A stretch of DNA of 64,000 nucleotides from Paracoccus shandongensis. GTDB lineage: Bacteria > Pseudomonadota > Alphaproteobacteria > Rhodobacterales > Rhodobacteraceae. This document shows, piece by piece, positions 50,115-58,964 of this stretch. Under the pieces are notes generated by a model that was given only the letters and a program-made list of their open reading frames with translations, ran no database searches and was not told where the DNA came from. The stretch is from the NCBI RefSeq assembly GCF_017315735.1, contig NZ_JAFLRK010000018.1, positions 1 through 64,000 of the forward strand, in the 5' to 3' direction. Numbering within the stretch: position 1 is the stretch's first letter; every line of letters begins with the position of its first letter. Both the position numbers and the translations under genes were made by a program.

Positions 50115-51335
50115 TTACTTCTTCTCGATCAGATCATAGAACTGCCAGACCCGGTCGGACCACAGCCCGCCCAGTTCACGGCCCGCCGCGGTGACGATGG
50201 AGGGCGCGATGGTGAAATGGTTCGCCGCCACCATCATGTCGCGGAAGGTGCGCTGGATCACGCCCGCGCGCAAGCCAGCCCCGCCCGAGGCGCGATAGGC
50301 GAAGTTGCACACATCGACGCCCACCTCGTGGATCTGGGCCTTGGCCAGATGGACAAGGCTGATCTGGCGGGTGGACATCATCTGGCCGCTTTCGGCCAGA
50401 CGCTCGATCTCGCCCCAGACCTCCATCACCAGGGCGCGGGCGGCGCGATAGCTGGCCTCGGCGCGGCCATAGTCGTGCCAGAACTTCTCGCTTTCCCCCA
50501 AAAGCCCGGCGCGGCCGGATTTGGATCGCGCAAAGGTCGCGATCTCGTCCAGCATCCGCCGCCCGGCGCCCATGGCCCAGCCGGTATGGCCGATGGCGGC
50601 AAGGCCGACAATCCCCAGGCTGAACAGCTCTTTCAGGCGCTGCGGGGGCGCGGTCAGGATGGGAAACACCAGATCCTCGGCGATGAACACATCCTCGGCG
50701 GAATAGTCGATGGAGCCGGTGCCCTTCAGCCCCAGCACGTCCCAGTTGCCAAGCTGGTTGTGTTCCGGGATGGGGGCATGGGCGCACATGACGATGACAT
50801 TGCCGGCCTCGTCCTTGGCGGGCTTGCCGGTGCCGTCGTCCACGAAGCAGGCCGAATGGGACCAGGTGGCGTGCGAAAAGCCCGAGCCATAGCTCCACTT
50901 GCCGGTCAGGGTATAGCCGCCCTCGACCTTTTTCAGCATCCCCAAGGGCGCGCCCTGCCCGGAAAAGCGGTTGTCGGTGCCGGGCGCGAACAGGCGTTCC
51001 ACCGCGCTGTCGGGCAGGAAGGCCGCCGACATCGCGCCGATGCAGCAATGCACCATCGACACCCAGCCGGCCGAGCCGGAATGATAGCTGACGGCTTCCA
51101 AAAGTTGCAGCACCTCGGTCGGGCGCATCTGCGCGCCGCCCAGTTCCTCGGTCGCCAGAAGATGCGAGAAACGCAGCGGCTTCAGCAGGGCGAAGGTTTG
51201 GGGCGTCAATTCGCCCGCTTCCTCGTCCGCCGGGGCGTTGGCTTCAAGCTGCGGGCCGATGGCGGCGATCTGATCCAGCATCTCGCGGTAATCGACGGAC
51301 TTGCCCCAATAGCTGTGGTTCATGGGCTTGTTCAT
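50115..51335 (-). CDS. Flavin-dependent monooxygenase, acyl-CoA dehydrogenase fold (oxygenase of a two-component phenol hydroxylase)
   Basis: 406 residues. The fold and motifs (YHSGSAGWVSMVHCCIGAM, GQGAPLGMLKKVEGGYTLTGKWSYGSG) fit group D monooxygenases such as HsaA and the resorcinol hydroxylase oxygenase, not fatty-acid dehydrogenases. It uses reduced flavin from the partner reductase to hydroxylate a phenol. ATG 51335 has GAGGAGG ahead. In resorcinol pathways such a hydroxylase feeds hydroxyquinol dioxygenase, which is present here. Confidence 0.83.
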   Translation of the reverse strand: MNKPMNHSYWGKSVDYREMLDQIAAIGPQLEANAPADEEAGELTPQTFALLKPLRFSHLLATEELGGAQMRPTEVLQLLEAVSYHSGSAGWVSMVHCCIGAMSAAFLPDSAVERLFAPGTDNRFSGQGAPLGMLKKVEGGYTLTGKWSYGSGFSHATWSHSACFVDDGTGKPAKDEAGNVIVMCAHAPIPEHNQLGNWDVLGLKGTGSIDYSAEDVFIAEDLVFPILTAPPQRLKELFSLGIVGLAAIGHTGWAMGAGRRMLDEIATFARSKSGRAGLLGESEKFWHDYGRAEASYRAARALVMEVWGEIERLAESGQMMSTRQISLVHLAKAQIHEVGVDVCNFAYRASGGAGLRAGVIQRTFRDMMVAANHFTIAPSIVTAAGRELGGLWSDRVWQFYDLIEKK

Positions 51336-51359
51336 CTTGCTCCTCCTCAAGGACAAGGT

Positions 51360-52148
51360 TCAGGCGGCGAGGAAATCGCCGATGGTTTTCAGGGTTTCGG
51401 GACGTTCCTGCGCCACGAGGTGGCCGGTTTCGGGAACGGACAGGAACTGCGCATGGGGCAGGTTCTCCAGCCAGATCGGGGCCTGCGAGGCGGGCAGCAG
51501 CCGGTCCCGTTCGCCCCAGACCAGCAGGGTCGGGTTGGTGATCCGCGCCATGAAGCGGCGAAGGTTCGGATGGCCCATGCCGAAGGGCGCGCAGAGCCGC
51601 CCGACCAGATCGCCTTCCCGCGCGCGGTCGGCACCGAAGCGTTCGGCAAAGGCGGCATCGCTGCCGTCGGGGAAAAAGCGCGCCGCGACCGCCGGGTCAT
51701 GGGTCAGGTAGCCGGGGAAATCCTGCGGCGCGATGGTGTTCAACGGCGTGGCCGGATGGGCCGGATCGTTCAGCCCGGCGGGCGCGATCAGCACCACCTT
51801 GTCGAAGCGTTCGCGGGCGATGGCGGCCAGTTCGGTGGCCATCCAGCCGCCCATGGAAAAGCCCATCAGATGCGGCCTTTCCCCAAGATCCAGCGCATCC
51901 AGCAGGTTCAGGTAATGCAGCAGCATGTCCGAGATGTCGGCCACATGCGGCGCGGGGCCGGAAAAGCCCATGCCCGGATGGCTGGGCAGCAGCACGCGGA
52001 AGCGGTCGGCAAGCCCTGCGGCGGAATCGAACCCCTCCAGCGTGGCAGCGCCGTGCAGGAACAGGACCGGCTTGCCGGAACCGATGGCCTTCACCACCGT
52101 CCGCACGCCGCCGATGTCGTATTCCAGCGTTTCAAAACTTGCGGCCAT
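51360..52148 (-). CDS. Alpha/beta hydrolase
   Basis: 262 residues. VLFLHGAATLEGFD is the oxyanion loop, GFSMGGWMATELA carries the nucleophile Ser, LLVWGERDRLLPASQ the acid and PETGHLVAQERP the His. It resembles hydrolases of aromatic pathways that split ring-cleavage products or esters. Between the monooxygenase and an alcohol dehydrogenase, it may trim a side chain or an ester before hydroxylation. The substrate is unknown. Confidence 0.85.
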   Translation of the reverse strand: MAASFETLEYDIGGVRTVVKAIGSGKPVLFLHGAATLEGFDSAAGLADRFRVLLPSHPGMGFSGPAPHVADISDMLLHYLNLLDALDLGERPHLMGFSMGGWMATELAAIARERFDKVVLIAPAGLNDPAHPATPLNTIAPQDFPGYLTHDPAVAARFFPDGSDAAFAERFGADRAREGDLVGRLCAPFGMGHPNLRRFMARITNPTLLVWGERDRLLPASQAPIWLENLPHAQFLSVPETGHLVAQERPETLKTIGDFLAA

Positions 52149-52161
52149 GTCTTGCGTCTCC

Positions 52162-53178
52162 TCAGGACAGTTCGGGCTGGATCAGCACCTTGCATTGCGT
52201 GGTGCGGCGGCGCAGGGATTCAAAGACCTGCGGCACCTGCGGCAGGCCGATGCGGTCGGTGATGATGGCCTGCGGCGCGAAGGGACCGGCGGCCAGCGCG
52301 TCCAGCGCCACGCCGAATTCGTTCCGCTGATGGAAGAAGACGCTGAAGATCAGGTCGATTTCCTTGGACAGCGCGACAAAGGGATCCCATTCGTCGCCGC
52401 CGATGCACAGGCCCACGCCGATCACCTTGCCTTGCAGCCGCACGGCCTGGGTTGCCGCTTGCAGCAGGCCCGGCTTGCCCACGCATTCAAACACGATGTC
52501 GGGGGCGCCGCCGCACAGATCGGCCAGGTTCTCGGCCAGGCCGGGACCGGACAGCGCGAAGCCCGTGGCCCCCAGGGCCAGCGCCCGGTCCCGCTGATGG
52601 TCGTGCAGGTCGGCCATCGCCACATGGCTGGCCCCCATCCGCCGCGCCCAGAAGGCGACCAGCAGCCCGATGGGACCGGCGCCCAGCACCGCCACGCGGT
52701 CCCCGGGCTTCATGCCGGACCGGGTGATGCAATGCAGCGCCACCGCCAGCGGCTCGGCCAGCGCGGCATCAGACAGCGCCACGCCGTCGGGCAGGCGCTG
52801 GCACTGGCGCGCGGCGACGGTGACATGCTCGGCATAGCCGCCGCCGATCAGCACCATGTCGGGACAGCGCGCCGGATCGCCGCCCAGACAGCGCGGGCAA
52901 TGGCCGCAGCCGCGCATCGGCACCACCGCCACCCGGTCGCCGGGGCGCAGATCCTGCACGGCGGCGCCCGCAGCCACCACCTCGCCCGCGATTTCGTGGC
53001 CCAGCACGAAGCCCGGTCCGATGCCGAAGGGCGCGGGATCCTCGGTGATGTGCAGGTCGCTGCCGCAGATGCCGCAACCGGCCACGCGCAGCACGACCTC
53101 GTCGGGGGCGGGCGTGGGATCGGGGCGGTTATCGGTGCGCAGCGGCTGGCCCACCGCGTCGAAGATGACGGCCTTCAT
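52162..53178 (-). CDS. Zinc-dependent alcohol dehydrogenase
   Basis: 338 residues. Catalytic-zinc motif CGICGSDLH and GHEIAGE, structural zinc CGHCPRCLGGDPARC, and Rossmann VAVLGAGPIGLLVAFWARRMG are present. It overlaps the LivM-like stop by 4 bp and lies 13 bp before the hydrolase, so it belongs to the catabolic part of the operon. It may oxidise an alcohol side chain of the aromatic substrate. Confidence 0.88.
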   Translation of the reverse strand: MKAVIFDAVGQPLRTDNRPDPTPAPDEVVLRVAGCGICGSDLHITEDPAPFGIGPGFVLGHEIAGEVVAAGAAVQDLRPGDRVAVVPMRGCGHCPRCLGGDPARCPDMVLIGGGYAEHVTVAARQCQRLPDGVALSDAALAEPLAVALHCITRSGMKPGDRVAVLGAGPIGLLVAFWARRMGASHVAMADLHDHQRDRALALGATGFALSGPGLAENLADLCGGAPDIVFECVGKPGLLQAATQAVRLQGKVIGVGLCIGGDEWDPFVALSKEIDLIFSVFFHQRNEFGVALDALAAGPFAPQAIITDRIGLPQVPQVFESLRRRTTQCKVLIQPELS

Positions 53179-54197
53179 GGCTTGTCCCTTTCCAGAACCA
53201 GATGGCGGCGGATCGGGAACCAGGGCGCGTCCCAGCGTTTCGAGATCATGCCCCAGATCCCCGTGCGGGCGTAAAGCGCCACCAGAACCGTCATCACCCC
53301 CAGGACGACGAAATAGCTGGCGCCGTATTCGCCGAAATACCTGTCCGCGATGAAATAGATCAGCGTGCCGATCAGCACCCCCTCGATCGAGGCGATGCCG
53401 CCCACCATGACGATGAAGATGGCGATGTTCGACCACATCGGATCAAAGGCCGAGGGCGGGTTGATGCGCAGCTGCGCCATAAAATAGACCGCGCCCACCA
53501 GCCCGCATCCCACCGCCGCCGCGACATAGATCATGAAGCGCAGGCGCCGCACGTTCACGCCCTGGCTGGCCGCCGCAACCGGATTGTCGCGCATGGCGAT
53601 CAGCGCCAGCCCGAAGCGGGACCGCAGGAACCAGTAGCTGCCGCCGATGCTGACCAGGACCAGCAGCGCGCAGAACAGCGACATGGCGATGTTGCGCTGA
53701 AAGGCGGAATAGTCCTTCATCACCGACAGCGACATGCCCGCCCCCGCGTTCACCAGCGGCAGGTTCGAGGCGACCAGGCGGAACACCTCGGCCACGACCC
53801 AGGTGCCGATGGCGAAATACGGCCCGTCCAGCCGGTGCAGCAGCAGATAGCAGGGCACGGCCAGCACCAGCGGCACCAGCAGCGACAGGAACACCGCCAG
53901 GAACGGGTTCACCCCGAAGGTCTGGGCCAGCACGAACAGCGCATAGCCCGCCGCCCCCATGAAGGCCTGCTGGCCCACCGACACAAGGCCCGCATAGCCC
54001 GCCAGCATGTTCCACATCTGCGCGACGGCGATATAGCAGCACAGTTCCAGCACCATGCGGATGGTGCCGGTCCTGGCCCACCAGGGCATCGCCGCCAGCC
54101 CGATCAGCGCCAGCACGAACAACGCCAGCGCGATCCGCCCCGAGGCGGTCTGCCGCCGGATCCGTACCTGCGGGGGCATCATGGAAACCATCGTCAT
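53175..54197 (-). CDS. Branched-chain-type ABC transporter permease, LivM-like (second set)
   Basis: 340 residues. WNMLAGYAGLVSVGQQAFMGAAGYAL and IEGVLIGTLIYFIADRYFGEYGASYF are LivM-type. It is similar in layout to the first set at 46063, including RDNPVAA-x-S in the cytoplasmic loop. ATG 54197 lies 1 bp after the LivH-like stop at 54199. It forms the pore with the LivH-like partner. Confidence 0.9.
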   Translation of the reverse strand: MTMVSMMPPQVRIRRQTASGRIALALFVLALIGLAAMPWWARTGTIRMVLELCCYIAVAQMWNMLAGYAGLVSVGQQAFMGAAGYALFVLAQTFGVNPFLAVFLSLLVPLVLAVPCYLLLHRLDGPYFAIGTWVVAEVFRLVASNLPLVNAGAGMSLSVMKDYSAFQRNIAMSLFCALLVLVSIGGSYWFLRSRFGLALIAMRDNPVAAASQGVNVRRLRFMIYVAAAVGCGLVGAVYFMAQLRINPPSAFDPMWSNIAIFIVMVGGIASIEGVLIGTLIYFIADRYFGEYGASYFVVLGVMTVLVALYARTGIWGMISKRWDAPWFPIRRHLVLERDKP

Positions 54198-54198
54198 G

Positions 54199-55056
54199 TC
54201 AGGCCCTTCCGAACAGGCCCTGCGGGCGCGTCGCCAGCACGAGCAGAAAGACGATATGCCCGGCCAGCACGCCGAAGCCGGGGTCGATGCGGAAGCCGAT
54301 GGCTTGCGCCACGCCCAGCACCATCGCGCCCAGGAAGGCCCCCCAGACCGATCCCATGCCGCCGATGATGACGGCCTCGAAAGCATAGATCAGTTGCGCG
54401 CCGCCATCGGCCGGGGCCACGGTGGAGCGCAGCGACTGGAACACGGCCGCAAAGCCCAGGATGCCGACCGCGATCGCCGTGGCCGCAGCATAGACCGCGC
54501 GCGGGTTGATGCCGGTCATCGACGCCGCCTCGACATCCGAGGCCGCCGCCCGCAAGGCCCGCCCGAACCGCGTGCGCTTCAGCATCAGGTCCAGCCCCCA
54601 GGTCAGCGCGACCGCGAAGACCAGCACGATCACCGGCAAAAGGCCGATATGGATGCCGCCGATCTGGATCGACCGGCTTTCGATCCCGCCGCCGGGCAGC
54701 GACCGGCTGTTGGCCGACCAGATCTGCAGCATCAGGTTCTGCAAGGCCAGCGACAGGCCGAAGGTGGCGATCAGCGACGGCAGCGGATCCTCGCCCACGA
54801 CCCGGTTCAGGACGGCCTTTTGCAGCAGCCAGCCCAGGACCGCCGCCAGCGGCACCAGCGCCGCCATGACCGTGAACGGCCCCAGGCCAAGGGTCGAGGC
54901 CAGCGAGATCCCCACCAGCGACAGCAGGATCACCAGATCGCCATGGCTGACATTCACGATCTTCATCACACCGAACATCAGCGCCATGCCCAGGGCGTAT
55001 TGCGCATACATGCCGCCCAGCAGAATGCCCTGGATCAGCGCGTCAAACCACTGCAT
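54199..55056 (-). CDS. Branched-chain-type ABC transporter permease, LivH-like (second set)
   Basis: 285 residues. FDALIQGILLGGMYAQYALGMALMFGVMKIVNVSHGD and EAVIIGGMGSVWGAFLGAMVLGVAQAIG match the LivH pattern and the first-set paralogue. It overlaps the LivF-like gene by 14 bp. Confidence 0.92.
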   Translation of the reverse strand: MQWFDALIQGILLGGMYAQYALGMALMFGVMKIVNVSHGDLVILLSLVGISLASTLGLGPFTVMAALVPLAAVLGWLLQKAVLNRVVGEDPLPSLIATFGLSLALQNLMLQIWSANSRSLPGGGIESRSIQIGGIHIGLLPVIVLVFAVALTWGLDLMLKRTRFGRALRAAASDVEAASMTGINPRAVYAAATAIAVGILGFAAVFQSLRSTVAPADGGAQLIYAFEAVIIGGMGSVWGAFLGAMVLGVAQAIGFRIDPGFGVLAGHIVFLLVLATRPQGLFGRA

Positions 55057-55774
55057 GGGATCCTCCGAAATAGGCCTTGGCGATGGCGTCGCGCGTGACC
55101 GCGCCTGATGGGCCGGTCAGCGTCACCCGCCCCTCCAGCATGCAGTAAAGCCGGTCGGATGCCGACTGCGCCAGGCCCACGTCCTGTTCCACAAGCACGA
55201 CCGAGGTGCCCTGCGCCCGCACCTCGGGCAGGGCCGCATAGATTTCGCGGATCACCCGGGGCGCCAGGCCCAGGCTGATCTCGTCGCACAGAAGAACCCG
55301 GGGCTGGCACAGCAGCGCCCGCCCGATGGACACCATCTGCTGCTGCCCGCCCGACAGGCTTTGCACCGGGGTGCGGGCCTTTTCCTTCAGGATCGGGAAC
55401 AGCTGGTGCAGCCGGGCCAGCGACCAGCCGCCCTTGCGGCCCAGCCGGTCGGCCTGATCCACCGCCACGCGCAGGTTGTCCTGGACCGACATGCCGGAAA
55501 ATAGCCGCCGCCCTTCCGGGACGATGGCCACGCCCTTTTGCACCATGCGGTCGGCGGGGGTGCCGCCGACGGGCTGGCCGCCCATGCGCACCATTTCCGG
55601 CGCGACCGGCAACAGCCCCATCACCGCGCGCAGGAAGGTGGATTTCCCCGCGCCGTTGGCGCCGATCAGCGCCACGGCCTCGCCCTGGCCGATCTGGAAG
55701 TCGATGCCGTAAAGCGCCTGGAAATCGCCATAGCGCGCCACCAGGCCATGCGTCGAAAGAACGGCGCCGGTCAT
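55043..55774 (-). CDS. Branched-chain-type ABC transporter ATPase, LivF-like (second set)
   Basis: 243 residues. Walker A LIGANGAGKSTFLRAVMG, Q-loop IVPEGRRLFSGMSVQDNLRV, signature SLSGGQQQMVSIGRALL, Walker B LLCDEISLGLAP. It overlaps the genes on both sides. The first-set LivF is clearly related over the whole length. Confidence 0.92.
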   Translation of the reverse strand: MTGAVLSTHGLVARYGDFQALYGIDFQIGQGEAVALIGANGAGKSTFLRAVMGLLPVAPEMVRMGGQPVGGTPADRMVQKGVAIVPEGRRLFSGMSVQDNLRVAVDQADRLGRKGGWSLARLHQLFPILKEKARTPVQSLSGGQQQMVSIGRALLCQPRVLLCDEISLGLAPRVIREIYAALPEVRAQGTSVVLVEQDVGLAQSASDRLYCMLEGRVTLTGPSGAVTRDAIAKAYFGGSHAVV

Positions 55775-56499
55775 CCCTCGATCCCCATATAGACCCGCTT
55801 CACGTCCGGGTCGGCGATCACGGCGTCGGGCGCGCCCTCGGCGATCTTTTCGCCGAAGTTCAGCACCATCAGCCGGTCGGCCACGGCCAGCAGCGCGTGC
55901 AGCACATGCTCGATCCAGACGATGGTCACGCCCCGGTCGCGGATGCGGCGCACCAGCGCGACCAGATCGCGGGATTCCTCATCGGTCAAGCCGCCCGCGA
56001 TCTCGTCCAGCAGCAGAAGCTGGGGGTCGGATGCCAGCGCGCGGGCCAGTTCCAGCCGCTTGCGGTCCAGAAGCGTCAGCCCCCCGGCGCGCAGGTTGGC
56101 CTTGCCCGACAGTTCGCATTCCTCCAGCACCTGCGCGCAAAAGCCGTAGCTGTCGCGTTCCGACCGGCCGCCCCCGAAGGTCGAGGCGACCAGCAGGTTC
56201 TCGAATGTGGTCATGCCGGAATAAGGGCGCGGGATCTGATAGGTCCGCCCGATCCCCATCTTGCAGCGCCGGAACGGTGGTTCCCCCTTCAAGGGGACGT
56301 GCCCCAGGCGGATTTCCCCGCCCGATGGCCGCATGTCGCCGCTGATCATGTTGAAGAGCGTGGTCTTGCCCGCGCCGTTCGGGCCAAGGATGCCCAGCAC
56401 CTCGCCGCGATGCACGTCGAAGCTGACGCCGTGCAGCACCCGCACCGCGCCGAAGCTTTTCGACACGTCGCGCGCGGCAAGGTGAACCTCTCCGGCCAT
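55771..56499 (-). CDS. Branched-chain-type ABC transporter ATPase, LivG-like (second set)
   Basis: 242 residues. Walker A ILGPNGAGKTTLFNMISGDM, signature region LTLLDRKRLELARALA, Walker B LLLLDEIAGGLTDEE. ATG 56499 (MAGEVHLAARDV) follows a strong GGGGGAAAGG site; in-frame ATGs at 56535 and 56541 are possible. It follows the binding-protein gene. Confidence 0.9.
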   Translation of the reverse strand: MAGEVHLAARDVSKSFGAVRVLHGVSFDVHRGEVLGILGPNGAGKTTLFNMISGDMRPSGGEIRLGHVPLKGEPPFRRCKMGIGRTYQIPRPYSGMTTFENLLVASTFGGGRSERDSYGFCAQVLEECELSGKANLRAGGLTLLDRKRLELARALASDPQLLLLDEIAGGLTDEESRDLVALVRRIRDRGVTIVWIEHVLHALLAVADRLMVLNFGEKIAEGAPDAVIADPDVKRVYMGIEG

Positions 56500-56537
56500 C
56501 CTTTCCCCCCAAAGCTGATCGCTGGTGTCGCGCATGA

Positions 56538-57830
56538 TCACCAGGCGATCGGGACGATCTTCTGTTCCGGCGGGAACAGCTGGTTGACGGTGTTGTCGAC
56601 GATCTTCAGGTCATAGGGCCAGTTCGCGCCCTTGACCCATTGCCCGCCAAAGATCGGCATCGTGCAGATGTTGCGGTGCGGCGTGCCGCCGAACCGGACC
56701 GGCCCGCAGACGGTGGACAGGTCGGTCGCAGCCATCGACTCGCGGTTGGCTTCCCGGTCCAGGGGATCGGTCGACCGTTTCAGGATATCGACGGCCACTT
56801 CCAGCAGGGCATGGGAATAGCCCAGGGGCTGCGTCCACTGGCGCTTCTGGTCGGCCTCCCACCCGTCGGCGATCTCGCGCCCGGTCTGGCCGGTCAGCGA
56901 CGACTGGAAGGGGAAGGCCGGGGTCCACCAGACTTCGGTGGTCATGCCGTTGCCAAGGCCGCCCATCGCCTCGACCCCGCCGGGGAACAGCAGCGCCGCC
57001 GCGACCGTGATGGCCTTGGGCTTGAAGCCCTGCTGGTTGCACTGGGTCACGAAGGTCTTCAGGTCGTCGGGATAGGCGATGCCGCCGATGATCTCGCAGC
57101 CCTTGGCCTTGAACTCCGCGATCTGCGCCGAGAAATCGTTGGTGCGGGGCTGGAAATAGCCGGGGATCACCACCTCGTATCCGGCGGCGCGGGTCGGCGC
57201 GGGCAGGCCGTATTCCTCGTTCCCCCAGGTCTCGCCGTCGATGTTCTGCGGGAACAGCATCCCCACGACCTTGTTGCTGTCCAGCCCGTTCCAGAGGCCC
57301 ACATAGGTGTTCAGCGCCTCGTCCAGGCCCCAGAAGAAATGATAGGTCCAGTCGAATTCGCCGCCGCCGCGCGGCATGATCACCGCCTGCCAGGGTGCCC
57401 CCGCCGAGATGCAGGGCGCCTCGTACAGTTCCGACTGCTCCATCACCGGCAGGATCGTGTCGGTGGTCGAGGCGGGCACCATCAGATGCACTTCGTCGTT
57501 CAGGATCAGGTCGCCTGCGATCTCGGCCGCCTTGTTGGGACTGGACTGGCTGTCGCGCTCCAGGATTTCCAGCTCGTAGGTGCTGCCGTTGGCGGCGGTG
57601 ATCGTGCCGCCAAGGGCCGCGCGGATCTTTCCGACGGTATAGCCGTCCGTTTCGCCGAACAGGCCCAGGGGGCCGGTCGCGGGGGTGATATAGGCCATCC
57701 TGATCCGACCCGCCGTCTGCGCGCGCAGATAGCCGGGCAGCGCCAGGGTCGAGACCATCCCCGCGCCCGCGCCGCGCAGCAGGGTGCGGCGGCTGATGCC
57801 CGATCTGACAAGCCTGTTGTAGTAGGTCAT
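56538..57830 (-). CDS. ABC transporter substrate-binding protein, branched-chain/urea type (second set)
   Basis: 430 residues. A twin-arginine-like signal (SGISRRTLLRGAGAGMVSTLALPG) directs export. The mature type-1 periplasmic-binding fold has MAYITPATGPLGLFGETDGYTVG and EILERDSQSSPNKAAEIAGDLI. VWWTPAFPFQSSLTG and WTQPLGYSHALLEVAVDI recur almost unchanged in the other binding protein at 58965, so the two are paralogues. It is followed directly by the second set of transporter genes and is therefore its partner. The ligand is likely an aromatic acid or phenol. Confidence 0.9.
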   Translation of the reverse strand: MTYYNRLVRSGISRRTLLRGAGAGMVSTLALPGYLRAQTAGRIRMAYITPATGPLGLFGETDGYTVGKIRAALGGTITAANGSTYELEILERDSQSSPNKAAEIAGDLILNDEVHLMVPASTTDTILPVMEQSELYEAPCISAGAPWQAVIMPRGGGEFDWTYHFFWGLDEALNTYVGLWNGLDSNKVVGMLFPQNIDGETWGNEEYGLPAPTRAAGYEVVIPGYFQPRTNDFSAQIAEFKAKGCEIIGGIAYPDDLKTFVTQCNQQGFKPKAITVAAALLFPGGVEAMGGLGNGMTTEVWWTPAFPFQSSLTGQTGREIADGWEADQKRQWTQPLGYSHALLEVAVDILKRSTDPLDREANRESMAATDLSTVCGPVRFGGTPHRNICTMPIFGGQWVKGANWPYDLKIVDNTVNQLFPPEQKIVPIAW

Positions 57831-57896
57831 CGGTTTTCCTCCCTTGTGGCCGCCGGTCCCGCCTCCTCCTCAGGCAGGACACGAGCGGCCGTGATT

Positions 57897-58697
57897 TCAG
57901 GTCATGCGGGTCAGCGAGCCGCCGTCGATCACGATCAGCGACCCGGTGAAGAAGGCCCCGGCGGGCGAGGCCAGCAGCAGCGCCAGCCCTTTGATATCCT
58001 CGACATCGCCGATGCGGCCGATCAGCGACTGGCTTTCAAAGGCGGCGCGGTCGGCCTTGTTGCGCAGCCGCCCGCCCGCGATGTTGGTGATGAAGGGGCC
58101 GGGCAGGATGGCGTTCACGCGGATGCCATAGGCGCCCAGTTCCATGGCCATGTGGCGCACGAAATGGTTCACCGCCGCCTTGGCGGGCATGTAGCTGGTG
58201 CCGACGATGCTTTCGTTGATCTGCGAGGCGATGGACGAGGTGACGATGATCTGCCCCCCGCCATTGGGCTTCATGTGCCGCACGGCGTTCTTGACCGTGG
58301 TATAGACCGAGGTCAGGTTGATCTCGATCCCGCGGTCCCACTGGCTGTCGGGAATGTTCTCGATGGCGCCGTCGGGATTGCGCTCGCCCTCGGGCGTCAT
58401 GAAGCCGGGACCGGGGTCGATGCCCGCATTGGCGAAGACGGTGTCGATGCGGCCATGGCGTTCGGCCACCGCGTCGAAGGCAGCAGTCATGGCGGGACGG
58501 TCGCCGACATCGACCCGCTGGCCCCAGATCTCGCCGCCGTCCCCGGCCAGTTCTGCCACGGTGCGGTCCAGTCCTTCGGCGTCGATGTCGAAGATGCAGA
58601 CCCGCGCGCCCTGTTGCAGCATGATCTCGGCATAGGCGCGGCCGATGCCGCTGGCCCCGCCGGTGACGATCACGGATTTGCCGCGCACGTCGAACAT
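57897..58697 (-). CDS. Short-chain dehydrogenase of the aromatic island
   Basis: 266 residues from ATG 58697. SVIVTGGASGIGRAYAEIML binds NAD; VFANAGIDPG, SSIASQI, and SYMPAKAAVNHF with catalytic Tyr/Lys are present. It lies upstream of the binding protein by 66 bp. The ATG lacks a good ribosome site, while a TTG at 58715 in the same frame is preceded by GGGAGG, so the true start may be TTG with six extra residues. It may oxidise an alcohol intermediate or a dihydrodiol. Confidence 0.83.
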   Translation of the reverse strand: MFDVRGKSVIVTGGASGIGRAYAEIMLQQGARVCIFDIDAEGLDRTVAELAGDGGEIWGQRVDVGDRPAMTAAFDAVAERHGRIDTVFANAGIDPGPGFMTPEGERNPDGAIENIPDSQWDRGIEINLTSVYTTVKNAVRHMKPNGGGQIIVTSSIASQINESIVGTSYMPAKAAVNHFVRHMAMELGAYGIRVNAILPGPFITNIAGGRLRNKADRAAFESQSLIGRIGDVEDIKGLALLLASPAGAFFTGSLIVIDGGSLTRMT

Positions 58698-58928
58698 CGT
58701 CTCAAGTGAAGCCAAGGCATCCTCCCATTCTGCCCCTTCCGCCCGCACCAGGACGTGACGGTGCCGCGACCCGCCCCGGCGGCAGGCAAGGCGGCGTCGG
58801 TCCGGGAAAACCCGGAACCGCGCATCGGTCCTGACGAGAAGGCCTCGCCCGCCTCCCAGAGGGCGAAGCCACTGCCTGCATGAGGCGGTCTGCATCCGTG
58901 CAAGTCAAATGCGAAAAACTGCCCTTAG

Positions 58929-58946
58929 CATAGCAGTTCGATATAT
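58929..58946 (-). promoter_or_regulatory. LysR-type box 3 (ATA-N11-TATG)
   Basis: Read on the minus strand: ATA (58946-58944), 11 bases, TATG (58932-58929). It is 231 bp upstream of the SDR ATG. The 267-bp gap between the SDR and the binding-protein gene at 58965 holds no gene that I can support; this box is its only clear element. Confidence 0.5.
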
Positions 58947-58964
58947 AGCTGCCCCCTGTCCCGG

